Assembly: GCA_020061125.1 (NCBI GenBank)
Contig: JAGUYV010000429.1
Coordinates: 1 to 10,405 of the forward strand
DNA: 10,405 bases
Direction of reading: 5' to 3'
From: a bacterium
Lineage (GTDB): Bacteria > UBP15 > UBA6099 > DSWB01
Part shown: one piece after another, positions 1-6,995 of the stretch
Numbering within the stretch: the stretch's first letter is position 1
Layout of the letters: each line of letters starts with the position of its first letter
Program-made: the position numbers and the translations under genes
Notes under the pieces: model-generated
The model's input: only the letters and a program-made list of their open reading frames with translations
Databases searched by the model: none
What the model was told of the DNA's origin: nothing

Positions 1-47
1 AGCGCCGCGCACAGCGCAAGCGCGATCAGTACGGCCGCATACGGCAT
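1..47 (-). CDS. 5' end of an exported protein (partial, truncated by window edge)
   Basis: Only 15 codons are visible, reading MPYAAVLIALALCAA from the ATG at 47 toward position 1 and beyond. The hydrophobic run A4-A15 looks like the core of a signal peptide. The C at residue 13 preceded by L-A-L is a poor but possible lipobox. No good Shine-Dalgarno sequence precedes the ATG, and no longer in-frame ATG was found upstream, so the start is tentative. A promoter-like sequence lies about 140 bases upstream on the same strand. Function cannot be told from this fragment, and it could also be a chance open frame. Confidence 0.4.
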   Translation of the reverse strand, partial: MPYAAVLIALALCAA

Positions 48-178
48 GCGGGAACAATACGATATCCTTGAACCGCTCCGGGCTCGGGCGCTACTCTCGG
101 TTCTCATGACGAAAAGCCTCTCCTGCCTGATTTTTACGGGTCGGTGAAGCCTTGTGTTTATGACATGAACTTAACAAT

Positions 179-217
179 ATCATTACAATGATACATTCGG
201 CAACATTTAACAATCAA
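179..217 (-). promoter_or_regulatory. Sigma70-like promoter with palindrome over the -10, for the leftward gene
   Basis: On the minus strand a TTGATT box (212-217) is followed after 18 bases by TATCAT (188-193). The -10 box lies inside the palindrome ATCATT-AC-AATGAT (179-192), which could be an operator. Transcription would begin near 181 and leave a leader of about 130 bases before the ATG at 47. This is read from the sequence only. Confidence 0.4.
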
Positions 218-323
218 GGATGATCGCAAAAAAAACCTTCCGGCGCGGCCGCAGGCCATTACACGCGCTGCGCCCGGTGATGCGCACCCTTTGACATAAT
301 TTCCACTGCCCGGCCCGGTTTTT

Positions 324-354
324 TCTACACAAGCCGCGGGAAAACGGGTACAAT
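324..354 (+). promoter_or_regulatory. Sigma70-like promoter for the HD-GYP-like gene
   Basis: A good -10 box, TACAAT (349-354), stands about 77 bases before the ATG at 431. The -35 is weak: TCTACA (324-329) with a long 19-base spacer. The predicted start of transcription is near 361, so the in-frame TTG at 362 would be at the very 5' end and is unlikely to be the start codon. Confidence 0.35.
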
Positions 355-430
355 ATCCCTGTTGGCCTTGAGCGGACCGCAAAGAAGAATATTGCGGTTC
401 GGCATTTGCATGGTACTGAAAGGACCCGTC

Positions 431-2083
431 ATGACATTTGGCTTACCCGAACCGCCTTCGCTGATCACCCTGCAGGTCAGCGATCTCAAGGATATGGTGG
501 AATCGCAAAAGAGCGCCGGGCTGCGCATCCTAGACCTGGCGGCCATGGAGAACGAGGGCTACGCCACGCGCAGCCGCCTGGGGCCGCCTGCGCCCAAGGC
601 GCCCTGGTATCCCGCGGGCAAGGCCGTGACCTCCAAGGAATTCAAAATGGTCTCCCGCTTGCTGTCCGACATCTCCCAGCTCACCCTGGTTCCCACAGAG
701 CAGTTCCCGCAGCTCGCAGAACTGCACAACAAGCAGGATTACCACGAAATCCTCGAGCGCATCCGCGGCTTCATCACTGAACTGCTCATCCACTTCATGG
801 AAGCGCAGTTCACGGCCAAGATGCGCATCTTCGACGACATGAAGGCCCTGGTGCAGGAAACCTGGGGCGACATCGAGCAGCTCATGTTCAAAACCGCGGA
901 ACTGGCCGAAATGATCAAGCCCAATCTCCGGGACTTCCGCATCAGCTTCGACGACCTGCTGCCCACTTACCGCGAGAGCGCTGACGTCAAGCTGGCCATG
1001 GCCATCGAAACCAGCCACCAGGCCAACTTCGCCATGCGCATGGGCACCTGCCTCATCGCCTGCCTGCTCATCTACAATGAAATGCTCAAGGCGCGCGGCG
1101 CCAAGGACCCGCGACTGCGCTTCGATAAAGAGTACCGCAAACGCAACCCCGCCGAGATCTATTACTTGAGCGACAAGTTCATCGAAAACATGGCCTTCAC
1201 CGCGTACATCATCAACATGGGCCTGTACCATTCGTCACTGGACCCCGTGCTCCAGAAAATCCTGTCCGACACGCCGCCCTCGGCGGACGAGCACAGCGCC
1301 ATCCGCAAGGCCACCTACCAGAAGACTCTCGAGATCATCACCGCGCACACCCTGCTCGATCTGCCCGCGGGGAAGAACCTGCTCAAGGTGCTCATCGCCG
1401 AGGAGCAGGCCGACGGCGAGGCCGCGGCCCTGGTGGACCCCATGGTCCTGGAAATGCTCAAGGTGTGCATGGACTACTTCTCGCTGACATCGCAGAGGCC
1501 GTACCGGAAAAAATATCACCGCAGCCAGGTCATCGAGCACATCTGCGCGCGCTTGGGCGAAGAGTACAACATCGAGGCCGCGAATGTGCTGTTCAGCTTC
1601 TTCTATCCGTTCGCGCCGGGCGAAGTGCTCACCCTCAACGACCGCGCCACGGGCCAGCCCCTGTTCGTGGTCAAGGTGCTGTCGTATTCCAAAACCTCGC
1701 GCCACCCGCAGGCGCGAAGCCTGCCCGTGGTCAAGGTGCTGGACTCGGCCGAAGGCGCTCCCGCGCTCGGCGCGGGCGGCGCGCCCGTAAGCCTCATGGA
1801 TCTGCTCTTCAAGGACACCCGTTTCTCCAGAGACGAACTCGTGTTCATGGGCAGCGAAACCAAGGGCGCGTTCTTCCTAGCCCAGGTGCTCGACCCCGAA
1901 GCCTTCAAAGTCAGGTTCCTGCGCTGCGTCACGCGCTCCATCCCTAAAGCCAAGGCCGACGCCATCGTGGGCAAGGAACTCGAAGTCAAACCCGGCAACC
2001 CCGAGCAGCGCCTCTGGAAATGCCTCCCGGCGCTCTATCTTGCCGACACCGTGCCCACGCAGCCGGGCGATATTTTCGAGTGA
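431..2083 (+). CDS. Degenerate HD-GYP-domain protein (probably catalytically inactive)
   Basis: This 550-residue soluble protein has a C-terminal half that follows the HD-GYP (c-di-GMP phosphodiesterase) layout. In order: SHQANFAMRMG near H196, like the first HD-GYP helix; AYIINMGL at 258-265, where ALLHDIGK is expected; AEEQADGEAAA at 323-333, where HHERLDGSGYP is expected; VCMDYFSLTSQRPYR at 345-359, like VADVYDALTSDRPYR; and a C-terminal FYPFAPGEVLTLN segment from 391, like the usual YPPGTLVRL tail. The HD pair, the HH pair, the GYP triplet and the metal-binding Asp are replaced by I261/N262, A323/E324, E330-A333 and M347. I infer an inactive or repurposed fold, perhaps for nucleotide sensing or partner binding. 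The first 190 residues are mostly helical and match no family I know. The start at 431 is chosen because GAAAGGA lies 5-11 bases upstream; the in-frame TTG at 362 and ATG at 410 lack such a site. Confidence 0.75.
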   Translation: MTFGLPEPPSLITLQVSDLKDMVESQKSAGLRILDLAAMENEGYATRSRLGPPAPKAPWYPAGKAVTSKEFKMVSRLLSDISQLTLVPTEQFPQLAELHNKQDYHEILERIRGFITELLIHFMEAQFTAKMRIFDDMKALVQETWGDIEQLMFKTAELAEMIKPNLRDFRISFDDLLPTYRESADVKLAMAIETSHQANFAMRMGTCLIACLLIYNEMLKARGAKDPRLRFDKEYRKRNPAEIYYLSDKFIENMAFTAYIINMGLYHSSLDPVLQKILSDTPPSADEHSAIRKATYQKTLEIITAHTLLDLPAGKNLLKVLIAEEQADGEAAALVDPMVLEMLKVCMDYFSLTSQRPYRKKYHRSQVIEHICARLGEEYNIEAANVLFSFFYPFAPGEVLTLNDRATGQPLFVVKVLSYSKTSRHPQARSLPVVKVLDSAEGAPALGAGGAPVSLMDLLFKDTRFSRDELVFMGSETKGAFFLAQVLDPEAFKVRFLRCVTRSIPKAKADAIVGKELEVKPGNPEQRLWKCLPALYLADTVPTQPGDIFE

Positions 2084-2102
2084 GTTGACGGAAAGAAGCG
2101 AT

Positions 2103-2130
2103 CCACGAAGCACACGAAGAAAGCACGAAG
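2103..2130 (+). repeat. CACGAAG direct-repeat cluster
   Basis: CACGAAG occurs three times, at 2104-2110, 2113-2119 and 2124-2130, with spacings of 9 and 11 bases. The cluster sits between the stop of the HD-GYP-like gene and its terminator. From memory, this type of motif is scattered between genes in many environmental genomes. Its role is unknown. Confidence 0.5.
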
Positions 2131-2147
2131 AAAAGCAAAGACAAAGC

Positions 2148-2181
2148 AAAACTCTCCGGCCTTTGGCCGGAGAGTTTTTTT
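2148..2181 (+). terminator. Intrinsic terminator, probably bidirectional
   Basis: A perfect 14-bp stem (2148-2161 with 2165-2178) has a TTT loop and is followed by T residues to 2181. It lies 65 bases after the stop of the HD-GYP-like gene. On the minus strand the same hairpin is followed by TTTTGCTTTG, so it could also stop transcripts arriving from the convergent transaldolase-like gene that ends at 2281. Confidence 0.93.
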
Positions 2182-2238
2182 ATCTCTGGATAAATGAAGT
2201 TCCCTTGCTCCGGATAGGGTTCATGCGCGGACCCGCCT

Positions 2239-2255
2239 CTCCGTGCCCTCCGTGG
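2239..2255 (-). repeat. CACGGAG repeat, inverted relative to the 2103-2130 cluster
   Basis: On the minus strand CACGGAG occurs twice with a 9-base period (2239-2245 and 2248-2254 on the plus strand as CTCCGTG). It is a one-base variant of the CACGAAG motif on the other side of the terminator and is in opposite orientation. The two clusters flank the hairpin at 2148-2181. Confidence 0.4.
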
Positions 2256-2280
2256 CAAGCATTGCTTCAGGCCTCGCCGT

Positions 2281-4422
2281 TCATGCCTCCGGCAGCAGGG
2301 ATACGGCGAAGTCGCGGAACGCGTTGTACGCGGCCTGGAATTCCGCGGAGGTCTTTTTCACGGATCCGAAATCTTTCCACTGGTTGGGCGTGTGGCCGCG
2401 CTTGCCGAAATCACCCTCGATGCCCGCGTCCTTGAGGATGCGGTTCAGTTCCGCGTTCAGCTCGAAGCCCTGCACGAAATCCGGCCACGCGTTGAGCCGC
2501 TGAACCACTTCCGGGCCGAAATCGTCGCGAATGGATTCCACGAAAGCGGACAGGTCGAAATCGTCCCGGAGCGAGACCTGCAATACATTTTCCTGGTGGT
2601 TGCCGAATTCGGTGTGCACCATGTTCTGCGCGGACAGGGTCCAGTAGGTGTCCATGGGGCGGCGCTTGGATGCAGGCAGATAATTGATGCGTCCGAGGAT
2701 AAGGCGCGCCTGGTGCTCGCCCAGCGCATGGGCGCGGCACAGCCAGTCCACCCATTTCTCGCGGTTCTTTTCGGAGAAGAAAATATGCCACACGCGGCGC
2801 GCCACGAGCGTGCCGGATTTCTGCAAATCTTCTTCGAGTTGCACGAGTTCGGCCTTGGACGCTGCGCCGTCGAGCGCACGGATCACGGGCGCGTCAATTT
2901 CCCTGACCCCGTTGGCGTAGCACGAGGCCTGATACACCTTGTCCTCGAACGATGCCGCGGCTTTGACTTTTTCGAGCGTGCCGTTGGCTTTGGCCAGTGC
3001 GGTGATGCGGGCCAGGGCCTTGTCCGCGCCGATCTTTTTCTTGAGCTTCTGGAACAGGCGCAGCAAGGCGTCTTCGCGCAGGTGGCTCTCGAAGCGGCCG
3101 CCCATGTTAGTCATGTAGAGCTGTGTGGGAAGGATGCCTTTTCTGATGGCCGCGGCCATGCCCGCCATTTCCTCGAGGATCATGGTGACCTGCTGGGCCA
3201 CGGTGTAAATGACCGTGACATTGGAGCCGAGTCCGTGCTCGTTGATGGCGCGGGCGATGGCGCGCGCGGCCGGGTTGGACGCGGCCACTTTAATCACCAT
3301 GTTGGGCCGCGCGAGTTCGTCGTCCATGTCGTAGCCGGCCAGCGGGTAGGAATCGTACAGGCGCAGATCCTGCTGCGCGTATTCCAGGGCCGTGAGCGCG
3401 TCCATGATGCTGGCCTGGGCCTTGTGCGCGATGTTGGGGTTGAGCTGGAAGCTGACCACGCCGCCGCCGGTGGTGCCCGCAAGGTTGTAGAACACGGGGC
3501 GGAACACATGCAGGTTGTCCCACAGGGCCTCGAGCGTGGCGGACAGGGCGATGTCGTCCGCGTGCGCCGCGGGGTCCGCGATCCACTCCGCGCACTGGGG
3601 ATGCGCGGCCGCCGCGAGCTTGAAAGCGTCCTGCAGCGCGGGGTCGTCTTCATAGGCTTTTGCCGCGAGCACGGGGTTGGTGGACACCTGCTGGAACCCG
3701 AGGTGGCGCAGCCAGCGCAGGCCAAGGGCGTAGTCGTTGCCGAACTTGCAATAATCCAGCGCGGCCATGTGAAAGTACACATTGTCCTGTATTTCGTCCC
3801 GGGCGGCGAGCAGAAACTCGGGTGTAACCGGGGAGCGCCCCTTTGTGGCGGCGCGGATGCGTTGCGCGGTTTTGGCCACCATGCTCGCGCCGCCCTGCAC
3901 CAGTTCCATGCCCGCCAGCAGCCGGTCCACGGCCGCTTCCGCGGCAAGCGGCGCGCCGTATTCGTCGCACTCCCACCGCTCCCACGAAACCAGCGTTTCC
4001 AGAAGGAACTCGGCGGCCAGTTCTTTTTCGTCGTCGTCCAGCAGGCTGCTCTCCAGGCCCATGAAATTCAGGAAAGTTTCCAGCGCCCAGTCGTAGCAGC
4101 GGATGCGCATGATCATGCTGGCGGCGCGCGCGCCGTCCGACGCCGCGGCGTCCGGACGCGCCATGAAGAACTTGACGCCGAGCTGGCGCGCCGCGCCCGC
4201 GATCACGGACATGAGCGACCCGTTGATTTCCGGAAACAGAATGTGGTCCGCGGCCAGCTTGGTGTGGCCCCAGCACGCGAGTTGCGTGATGTTGCCCGCG
4301 TGGCAGTCGCGCACGGGCGCGCGGCCTTCCTGATTCAGGGCCCAAGGCCGGTCCGCGGCCGCGGCCGCCCGGAACTGTTTTTTCAAGGCGGTCAATGCGC
4401 CGTCTCTTTTTTTGGTTGCCAT
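2281..4422 (-). CDS. Long transaldolase-family protein
   Basis: This is a 713-residue protein; ordinary transaldolases have roughly 215 to 390 residues. A transaldolase-type barrel can be read between about residues 240 and 450. It includes VSTNPVLAAKAY (246-257), like the TNP strand, and VVSFQLNPN (322-330), like the V-S-x-E strand. MVIKVAASNP (375-384) holds K378, the likely Schiff-base lysine, and GSNVTVIYTVAQ (399-410) matches the N-x-T-x-x-F/Y-S segment. MGGRFESHL (440-448) resembles the G-R-x-D-D loop. The known enzyme moves a dihydroxyacetone unit between sugar phosphates; the substrate of this long form is unknown. The first 235 residues and the last 250 match nothing I can name. The ATG at 4422 has GGAGAG 8 bases upstream. 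It is the last gene of the leftward cluster. Confidence 0.75.
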   Translation of the reverse strand: MATKKRDGALTALKKQFRAAAAADRPWALNQEGRAPVRDCHAGNITQLACWGHTKLAADHILFPEINGSLMSVIAGAARQLGVKFFMARPDAAASDGARAASMIMRIRCYDWALETFLNFMGLESSLLDDDEKELAAEFLLETLVSWERWECDEYGAPLAAEAAVDRLLAGMELVQGGASMVAKTAQRIRAATKGRSPVTPEFLLAARDEIQDNVYFHMAALDYCKFGNDYALGLRWLRHLGFQQVSTNPVLAAKAYEDDPALQDAFKLAAAAHPQCAEWIADPAAHADDIALSATLEALWDNLHVFRPVFYNLAGTTGGGVVSFQLNPNIAHKAQASIMDALTALEYAQQDLRLYDSYPLAGYDMDDELARPNMVIKVAASNPAARAIARAINEHGLGSNVTVIYTVAQQVTMILEEMAGMAAAIRKGILPTQLYMTNMGGRFESHLREDALLRLFQKLKKKIGADKALARITALAKANGTLEKVKAAASFEDKVYQASCYANGVREIDAPVIRALDGAASKAELVQLEEDLQKSGTLVARRVWHIFFSEKNREKWVDWLCRAHALGEHQARLILGRINYLPASKRRPMDTYWTLSAQNMVHTEFGNHQENVLQVSLRDDFDLSAFVESIRDDFGPEVVQRLNAWPDFVQGFELNAELNRILKDAGIEGDFGKRGHTPNQWKDFGSVKKTSAEFQAAYNAFRDFAVSLLPEA

Positions 4423-4474
4423 AATGAAACTCTCCTTTCGGGCGCGGCCGGGCAGCGCCGCGCGCTGTTCCTAT

Positions 4475-4504
4475 ATGCTATCGCTTTTGGGGCGCGGGAA
4501 TCAA
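4475..4504 (-). promoter_or_regulatory. Promoter-like sequence upstream of the transaldolase-like gene
   Basis: On the minus strand TTGATT (4499-4504) and TAGCAT (4475-4480) are 18 bases apart. They lie in the 90-base gap between the Memo-family stop and the ATG at 4422. It may give the transaldolase-like gene its own transcript. The box sequences and spacing resemble the candidate at 188-217. Confidence 0.35.
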
Positions 4505-4512
4505 GACGCGGG

Positions 4513-5742
4513 TCAGCAGAAGACCATGCCCGCGTAGGAGACCAGCGAGCCGGTGCCGTCCACGATCTGGTCGTATCCGGCCAGGGCCGCGCGGTCCGCG
4601 TCCACGCAGGACAGGAACAGGGCCAGTGCGGACATGCCGCACACATGGCGCGCGTCCATGTCCTCGCGGAAGTGCGCGAAGAAAGCGTTTGGGTCGCGCC
4701 GCGTGAGGATGTCCGCGAGTTCGAGATCCCGCCGCCGCACAAGGTCCTGCATGGGCCGGTCCGGCGCCTCGGGGTCTCCGAAGCGCAGGCCCACATGCGC
4801 GAAGTCCACGCCCGCGATGAAAGTCGTGCGCTGCCGCGAGGCAATGGCGCGCAGGGCCGCGGCCATGGATTGCACTTCCGGGTCCTCATGGAAGGGAACG
4901 CCGCGGCCGAGCAGTTCGTACATGGACGACACATACAGCGGCAGGATGCGCGCCGGGTGGTCCGGGCCGAGCGCGTGCCGCAGGAACACGCACTGGAACT
5001 CGATGGAATGTTCGCCCCGGTGCGTGAACTCGTCGCCGCGCAGCGCGGGACCGAACTGCGCGATCAGTTCCCGTGCGGCGTCCTGGTGCAGGGGCATTGC
5101 GCCGAGCGGCGTGGCGAAATCCTTGGGCGCGAGGCAGAACACGCGAGACGACAGCGCGTGCGCGGTGCCGAGGATTATGTACAGGTCCGCGGGGTGGCGG
5201 CGGATGGCGTCAAACGCCGCGGCGAACACGGGGCCGCCCGCGGAGATGTCTATATGCGGGGCCACGATGCCGCGCGGCGACGCATTTGCGGGAATGTCCG
5301 GGGACTGTAGCTTTTCGTAGAATGCGTCGAGTTGCCTTTGCAGCGCCGCGGGGTCCGCCTCGTATGCCCGGCCCGCGAACGCGGGTTCACGCTCCGGGAG
5401 CGCGGCGTAGTCGCGGCGCAGAGCGTTCAGGTGCGCGCGGAACCGGGGCGTGTCCAGCAGATAGGCCTCGTCGAGCTGCCGCGCCAGGTTTTCAATCGCG
5501 CCCGGAGGCACGGGCGCTCCGAACCGCTCCTGGATTTCCCTGTACATGCCCGGAATGTCGTGGGCGCCGTCAAACAGGGACAGCACGGTGACCGTGAAGT
5601 CCGTGACATACAGGGTCTGTTCGCAAATATTTGACGGATCGTGCAGCGCGTAGTGGGGTTGTCCCTCAATGGTGACGGGAGAGGCTTCCACGGTCCGCAG
5701 CCTTGGAAAACCGGGTTCGCTTCCCGAATGGGTCATGGTCAT
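4513..5742 (-). CDS. Memo-family protein (AmmeMemoRadiSam system protein B) with extra N-terminal domain
   Basis: This is a 409-residue protein; Memo alone is about 290. Residues 157-409 are the Memo/MEMO1 domain: APHIDISAG (161-169), GTAHAL (192-197), EHSIEFQ (244-250), VDFAHVG (312-318) and HVCGM (366-370). H163, H195, D313, H316 and C368 correspond by eye to the metal-site residues H49, H81, D189, H192 and C244 of human MEMO1, so the site appears complete. Memo proteins resemble metal-dependent ring-cleaving dioxygenases; the bacterial reaction is not settled. Residues 40-105 form a separate helical module with LSLFDGAHDIPGMYREI, resembling small PqqD-like or winged-helix domains. The usual AMMECR1 and radical-SAM partners are not in this window. 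The start overlaps the stop of the upstream phosphodiesterase as ATGA. A second ATG six bases on (5736) is better spaced, at 8 bases, from GGAG and could be the true start. Confidence 0.85.
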   Translation of the reverse strand: MTMTHSGSEPGFPRLRTVEASPVTIEGQPHYALHDPSNICEQTLYVTDFTVTVLSLFDGAHDIPGMYREIQERFGAPVPPGAIENLARQLDEAYLLDTPRFRAHLNALRRDYAALPEREPAFAGRAYEADPAALQRQLDAFYEKLQSPDIPANASPRGIVAPHIDISAGGPVFAAAFDAIRRHPADLYIILGTAHALSSRVFCLAPKDFATPLGAMPLHQDAARELIAQFGPALRGDEFTHRGEHSIEFQCVFLRHALGPDHPARILPLYVSSMYELLGRGVPFHEDPEVQSMAAALRAIASRQRTTFIAGVDFAHVGLRFGDPEAPDRPMQDLVRRRDLELADILTRRDPNAFFAHFREDMDARHVCGMSALALFLSCVDADRAALAGYDQIVDGTGSLVSYAGMVFC

Positions 5743-6236
5743 GGCTCCGGCAGGCGGATGATTTGTCCGGACACGGCGCCGCCGTGCGCGGTGAGCAGGC
5801 CCACGGAATGGAATCCGCCGGACACATGGCCGCACGCGGACCCGGGGTTGAAGAGCAAAACGCCGCTGCGCGGCTCGTTCAGCGCCCGGTGCGTGTGGCC
5901 GAACACCACGGCGTGAATCTCCTCTCCCTGGAACTGGCGCAAGACATGGTCCTCGACGCCCGCGGGCGCGCCCCAGCCGTGGGTCAGCCCGATGAGGCAG
6001 CCCCCGGCGCTCACGATGCGCTTGTCCGGCAGAAGGCCCTGGCTGCGGAAACGGTCCATGTTTCCGCACACGGCCTTGACCGGCGCTATGGTTTCCAGTT
6101 CCTCGATCACGCCGAACTCCACGGCGTCGCCCGCGTGCAGAATCAGATCGCAGTCCCGGAAAATTTCAAACACGGCATCGGGGAGCCTGCGCGCATATTC
6201 GGGAATGTGGGTGTCTGAAATCACGCCGATTTTCAT
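5739..6236 (-). CDS. YfcE/MJ0936-type calcineurin-like phosphodiesterase
   Basis: This is a 165-residue metallophosphoesterase of normal length for the small YfcE/MJ0936/VPS29-like family. The full set of metal-binding motifs is present: SDTH (7-10), HAGD (34-37), GNMD (58-61), THG (85-87) and GHTH (113-116), followed by FNPGS (129-133). Relatives use two divalent metals to cleave phosphodiesters. The natural substrate is often unknown, and none can be chosen here. I start at MKIGVISDTH (6236) because the fold begins with this strand; the longer reading adds seven non-conserved residues. GGCGGA upstream is only a weak ribosome binding site. The stop codon shares ATGA with the Memo-family start, which suggests coupled translation and perhaps a shared pathway. 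The gap from yciO is 57 bases. Confidence 0.9.
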   Translation of the reverse strand: MKIGVISDTHIPEYARRLPDAVFEIFRDCDLILHAGDAVEFGVIEELETIAPVKAVCGNMDRFRSQGLLPDKRIVSAGGCLIGLTHGWGAPAGVEDHVLRQFQGEEIHAVVFGHTHRALNEPRSGVLLFNPGSACGHVSGGFHSVGLLTAHGGAVSGQIIRLPEP

Positions 6237-6293
6237 TGTTCCGCCATGATACAGCAAAAGGCACGGGGCGCGCCACTCGGAGCGCGCGGCGCG

Positions 6294-6911
6294 TCACAGG
6301 AACGGCGCGGCGTCGCCCTTGCCCTCGCGGATCACTTCCGGCTCCAGGCCCGAGAGGTCTATGACCGTGGACGGCTCCACGGGCAGAAGCCCGCCGTCAA
6401 TCACGAAGTCCAGGGCGTGGCCCAGAGTGTCGCGGATTTCGAGGGGGTCGTCGAAGATGTCGTTTTCGCGGCGCGTGGTGCTGGTGGTGATGATGGGGTT
6501 GCCCAGCTCGCGCACGATGGCCTGGGCGATTTCGTTGTCCGGCACGCGGATGCCCACGGTCTTGCGCTTTGTCATCACAAGGGACGGCACCTCGCGCGAG
6601 GCGGGCAGCACGAAGGTGTACGGCCCGGGCAGGTGCTTTTTCATGGCGCGGTAGGCCTCGTCGGACACGAACGCATAGCGGCTGATGTCCTTGAGATCCG
6701 CGCAGATGAAGGCCAGCATTTTGTTTTTCTTGTGCGGTTTGAGACGGTAGATTTTGTCCACGGCTTTTTTATTGAACAGGTCCGCGCCGATGCCGTAGGT
6801 GGTGTCCGTGGGATAGGCGATCAGCCCGCCGCCGCGCAGGGATTCCACGACCTTGTCAACAAGGCGCTTCTGGGGGTACTGGGGGTTAATTTTTAGAATC
6901 TGGCAGCCCAT
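6294..6911 (-). CDS. yciO: YciO-type protein of the TsaC/Sua5/YrdC superfamily
   Basis: This 205-residue protein is nearly the same length as E. coli YciO and follows it end to end: ILKINPQYPQ at the N-terminus, YPTDTTYGIG (33-42), LPGPYTFVL (94-102), KRKTVGIRVPDN (114-125), PSTVID (180-185) and a final GDAAPFL. The family binds nucleotide and RNA. Its TsaC/Sua5 relatives make threonylcarbamoyl-AMP for the t6A modification of tRNA, whereas the role of YciO itself is less certain. The KRKTVGIR segment supports YciO over TsaC. The ATG at 6911 is chosen because GGGAG lies 9 bases upstream and conservation begins there; the longer reading to 6992 would run through the probable promoter. It lies between the glycosyltransferase and phosphodiesterase genes on the same strand. 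Confidence 0.9.
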   Translation of the reverse strand: MGCQILKINPQYPQKRLVDKVVESLRGGGLIAYPTDTTYGIGADLFNKKAVDKIYRLKPHKKNKMLAFICADLKDISRYAFVSDEAYRAMKKHLPGPYTFVLPASREVPSLVMTKRKTVGIRVPDNEIAQAIVRELGNPIITTSTTRRENDIFDDPLEIRDTLGHALDFVIDGGLLPVEPSTVIDLSGLEPEVIREGKGDAAPFL

Positions 6912-6944
6912 GCGCGGCGCGCTCCCTGTTGCGTTGCCTTCATT

Positions 6945-6973
6945 AGTATAACGAAGAGAACCGCGCGCGGAAA
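6945..6973 (-). promoter_or_regulatory. Promoter of yciO
   Basis: On the minus strand a strong TATACT box (6945-6950) is preceded after 17 bases by a weak TTTCCG (6968-6973). It lies in the 84-base gap between the glycosyltransferase stop and the yciO ATG, and may also drive the phosphodiesterase and Memo-family genes downstream. Confidence 0.5.
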
Positions 6974-6995
6974 ACAATTCCCGGACCGGCAAACC

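Larger units (their letters stand above)
48..430. other. Divergent intergenic region
   Basis: This 383-base spacer separates the leftward exported-protein gene from the rightward HD-GYP-like gene. It holds a minus-strand promoter candidate with an embedded palindrome (179-217) and a plus-strand promoter candidate (324-354). It also has an A+T-rich patch (about 170-235) and a GC-rich patch (about 241-290). I see no RNA gene or convincing small ORF. A TTG at 362 is in frame with the following gene but has no ribosome binding site. Confidence 0.5.

Noticed and set aside
291-319. Perfect TTGACA at 291-296 as a promoter -35 box
   Set aside because: No -10-like sequence lies 16 to 19 bases downstream; that position is CCCGG-rich. 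The TACAAT at 349-354 is too far away.
362-430. Extending the HD-GYP-like gene upstream to TTG at 362 or ATG at 410
   Set aside because: Neither has a ribosome binding site, and 362 falls at the predicted transcription start. The ATG at 431 has GAAAGGA at good spacing.
2392-5310. Plus-strand open frame of 972 codons opposite the transaldolase-like and Memo-family genes
   Set aside because: Its codons are exact complements of the minus-strand codons of both genes. It stays open only because TTA, CTA and TCA are rare in them. It begins inside the gene end, has no family motifs and crosses the spacer at 4423-4512 only because both genes share a frame.
5742-6069. Extending the Memo-family protein upstream to 6069
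   Set aside because: The extra 109 codons lie inside the phosphodiesterase gene in another frame and look like arginine- and proline-rich shadow sequence. The ATGA overlap gives a natural start.
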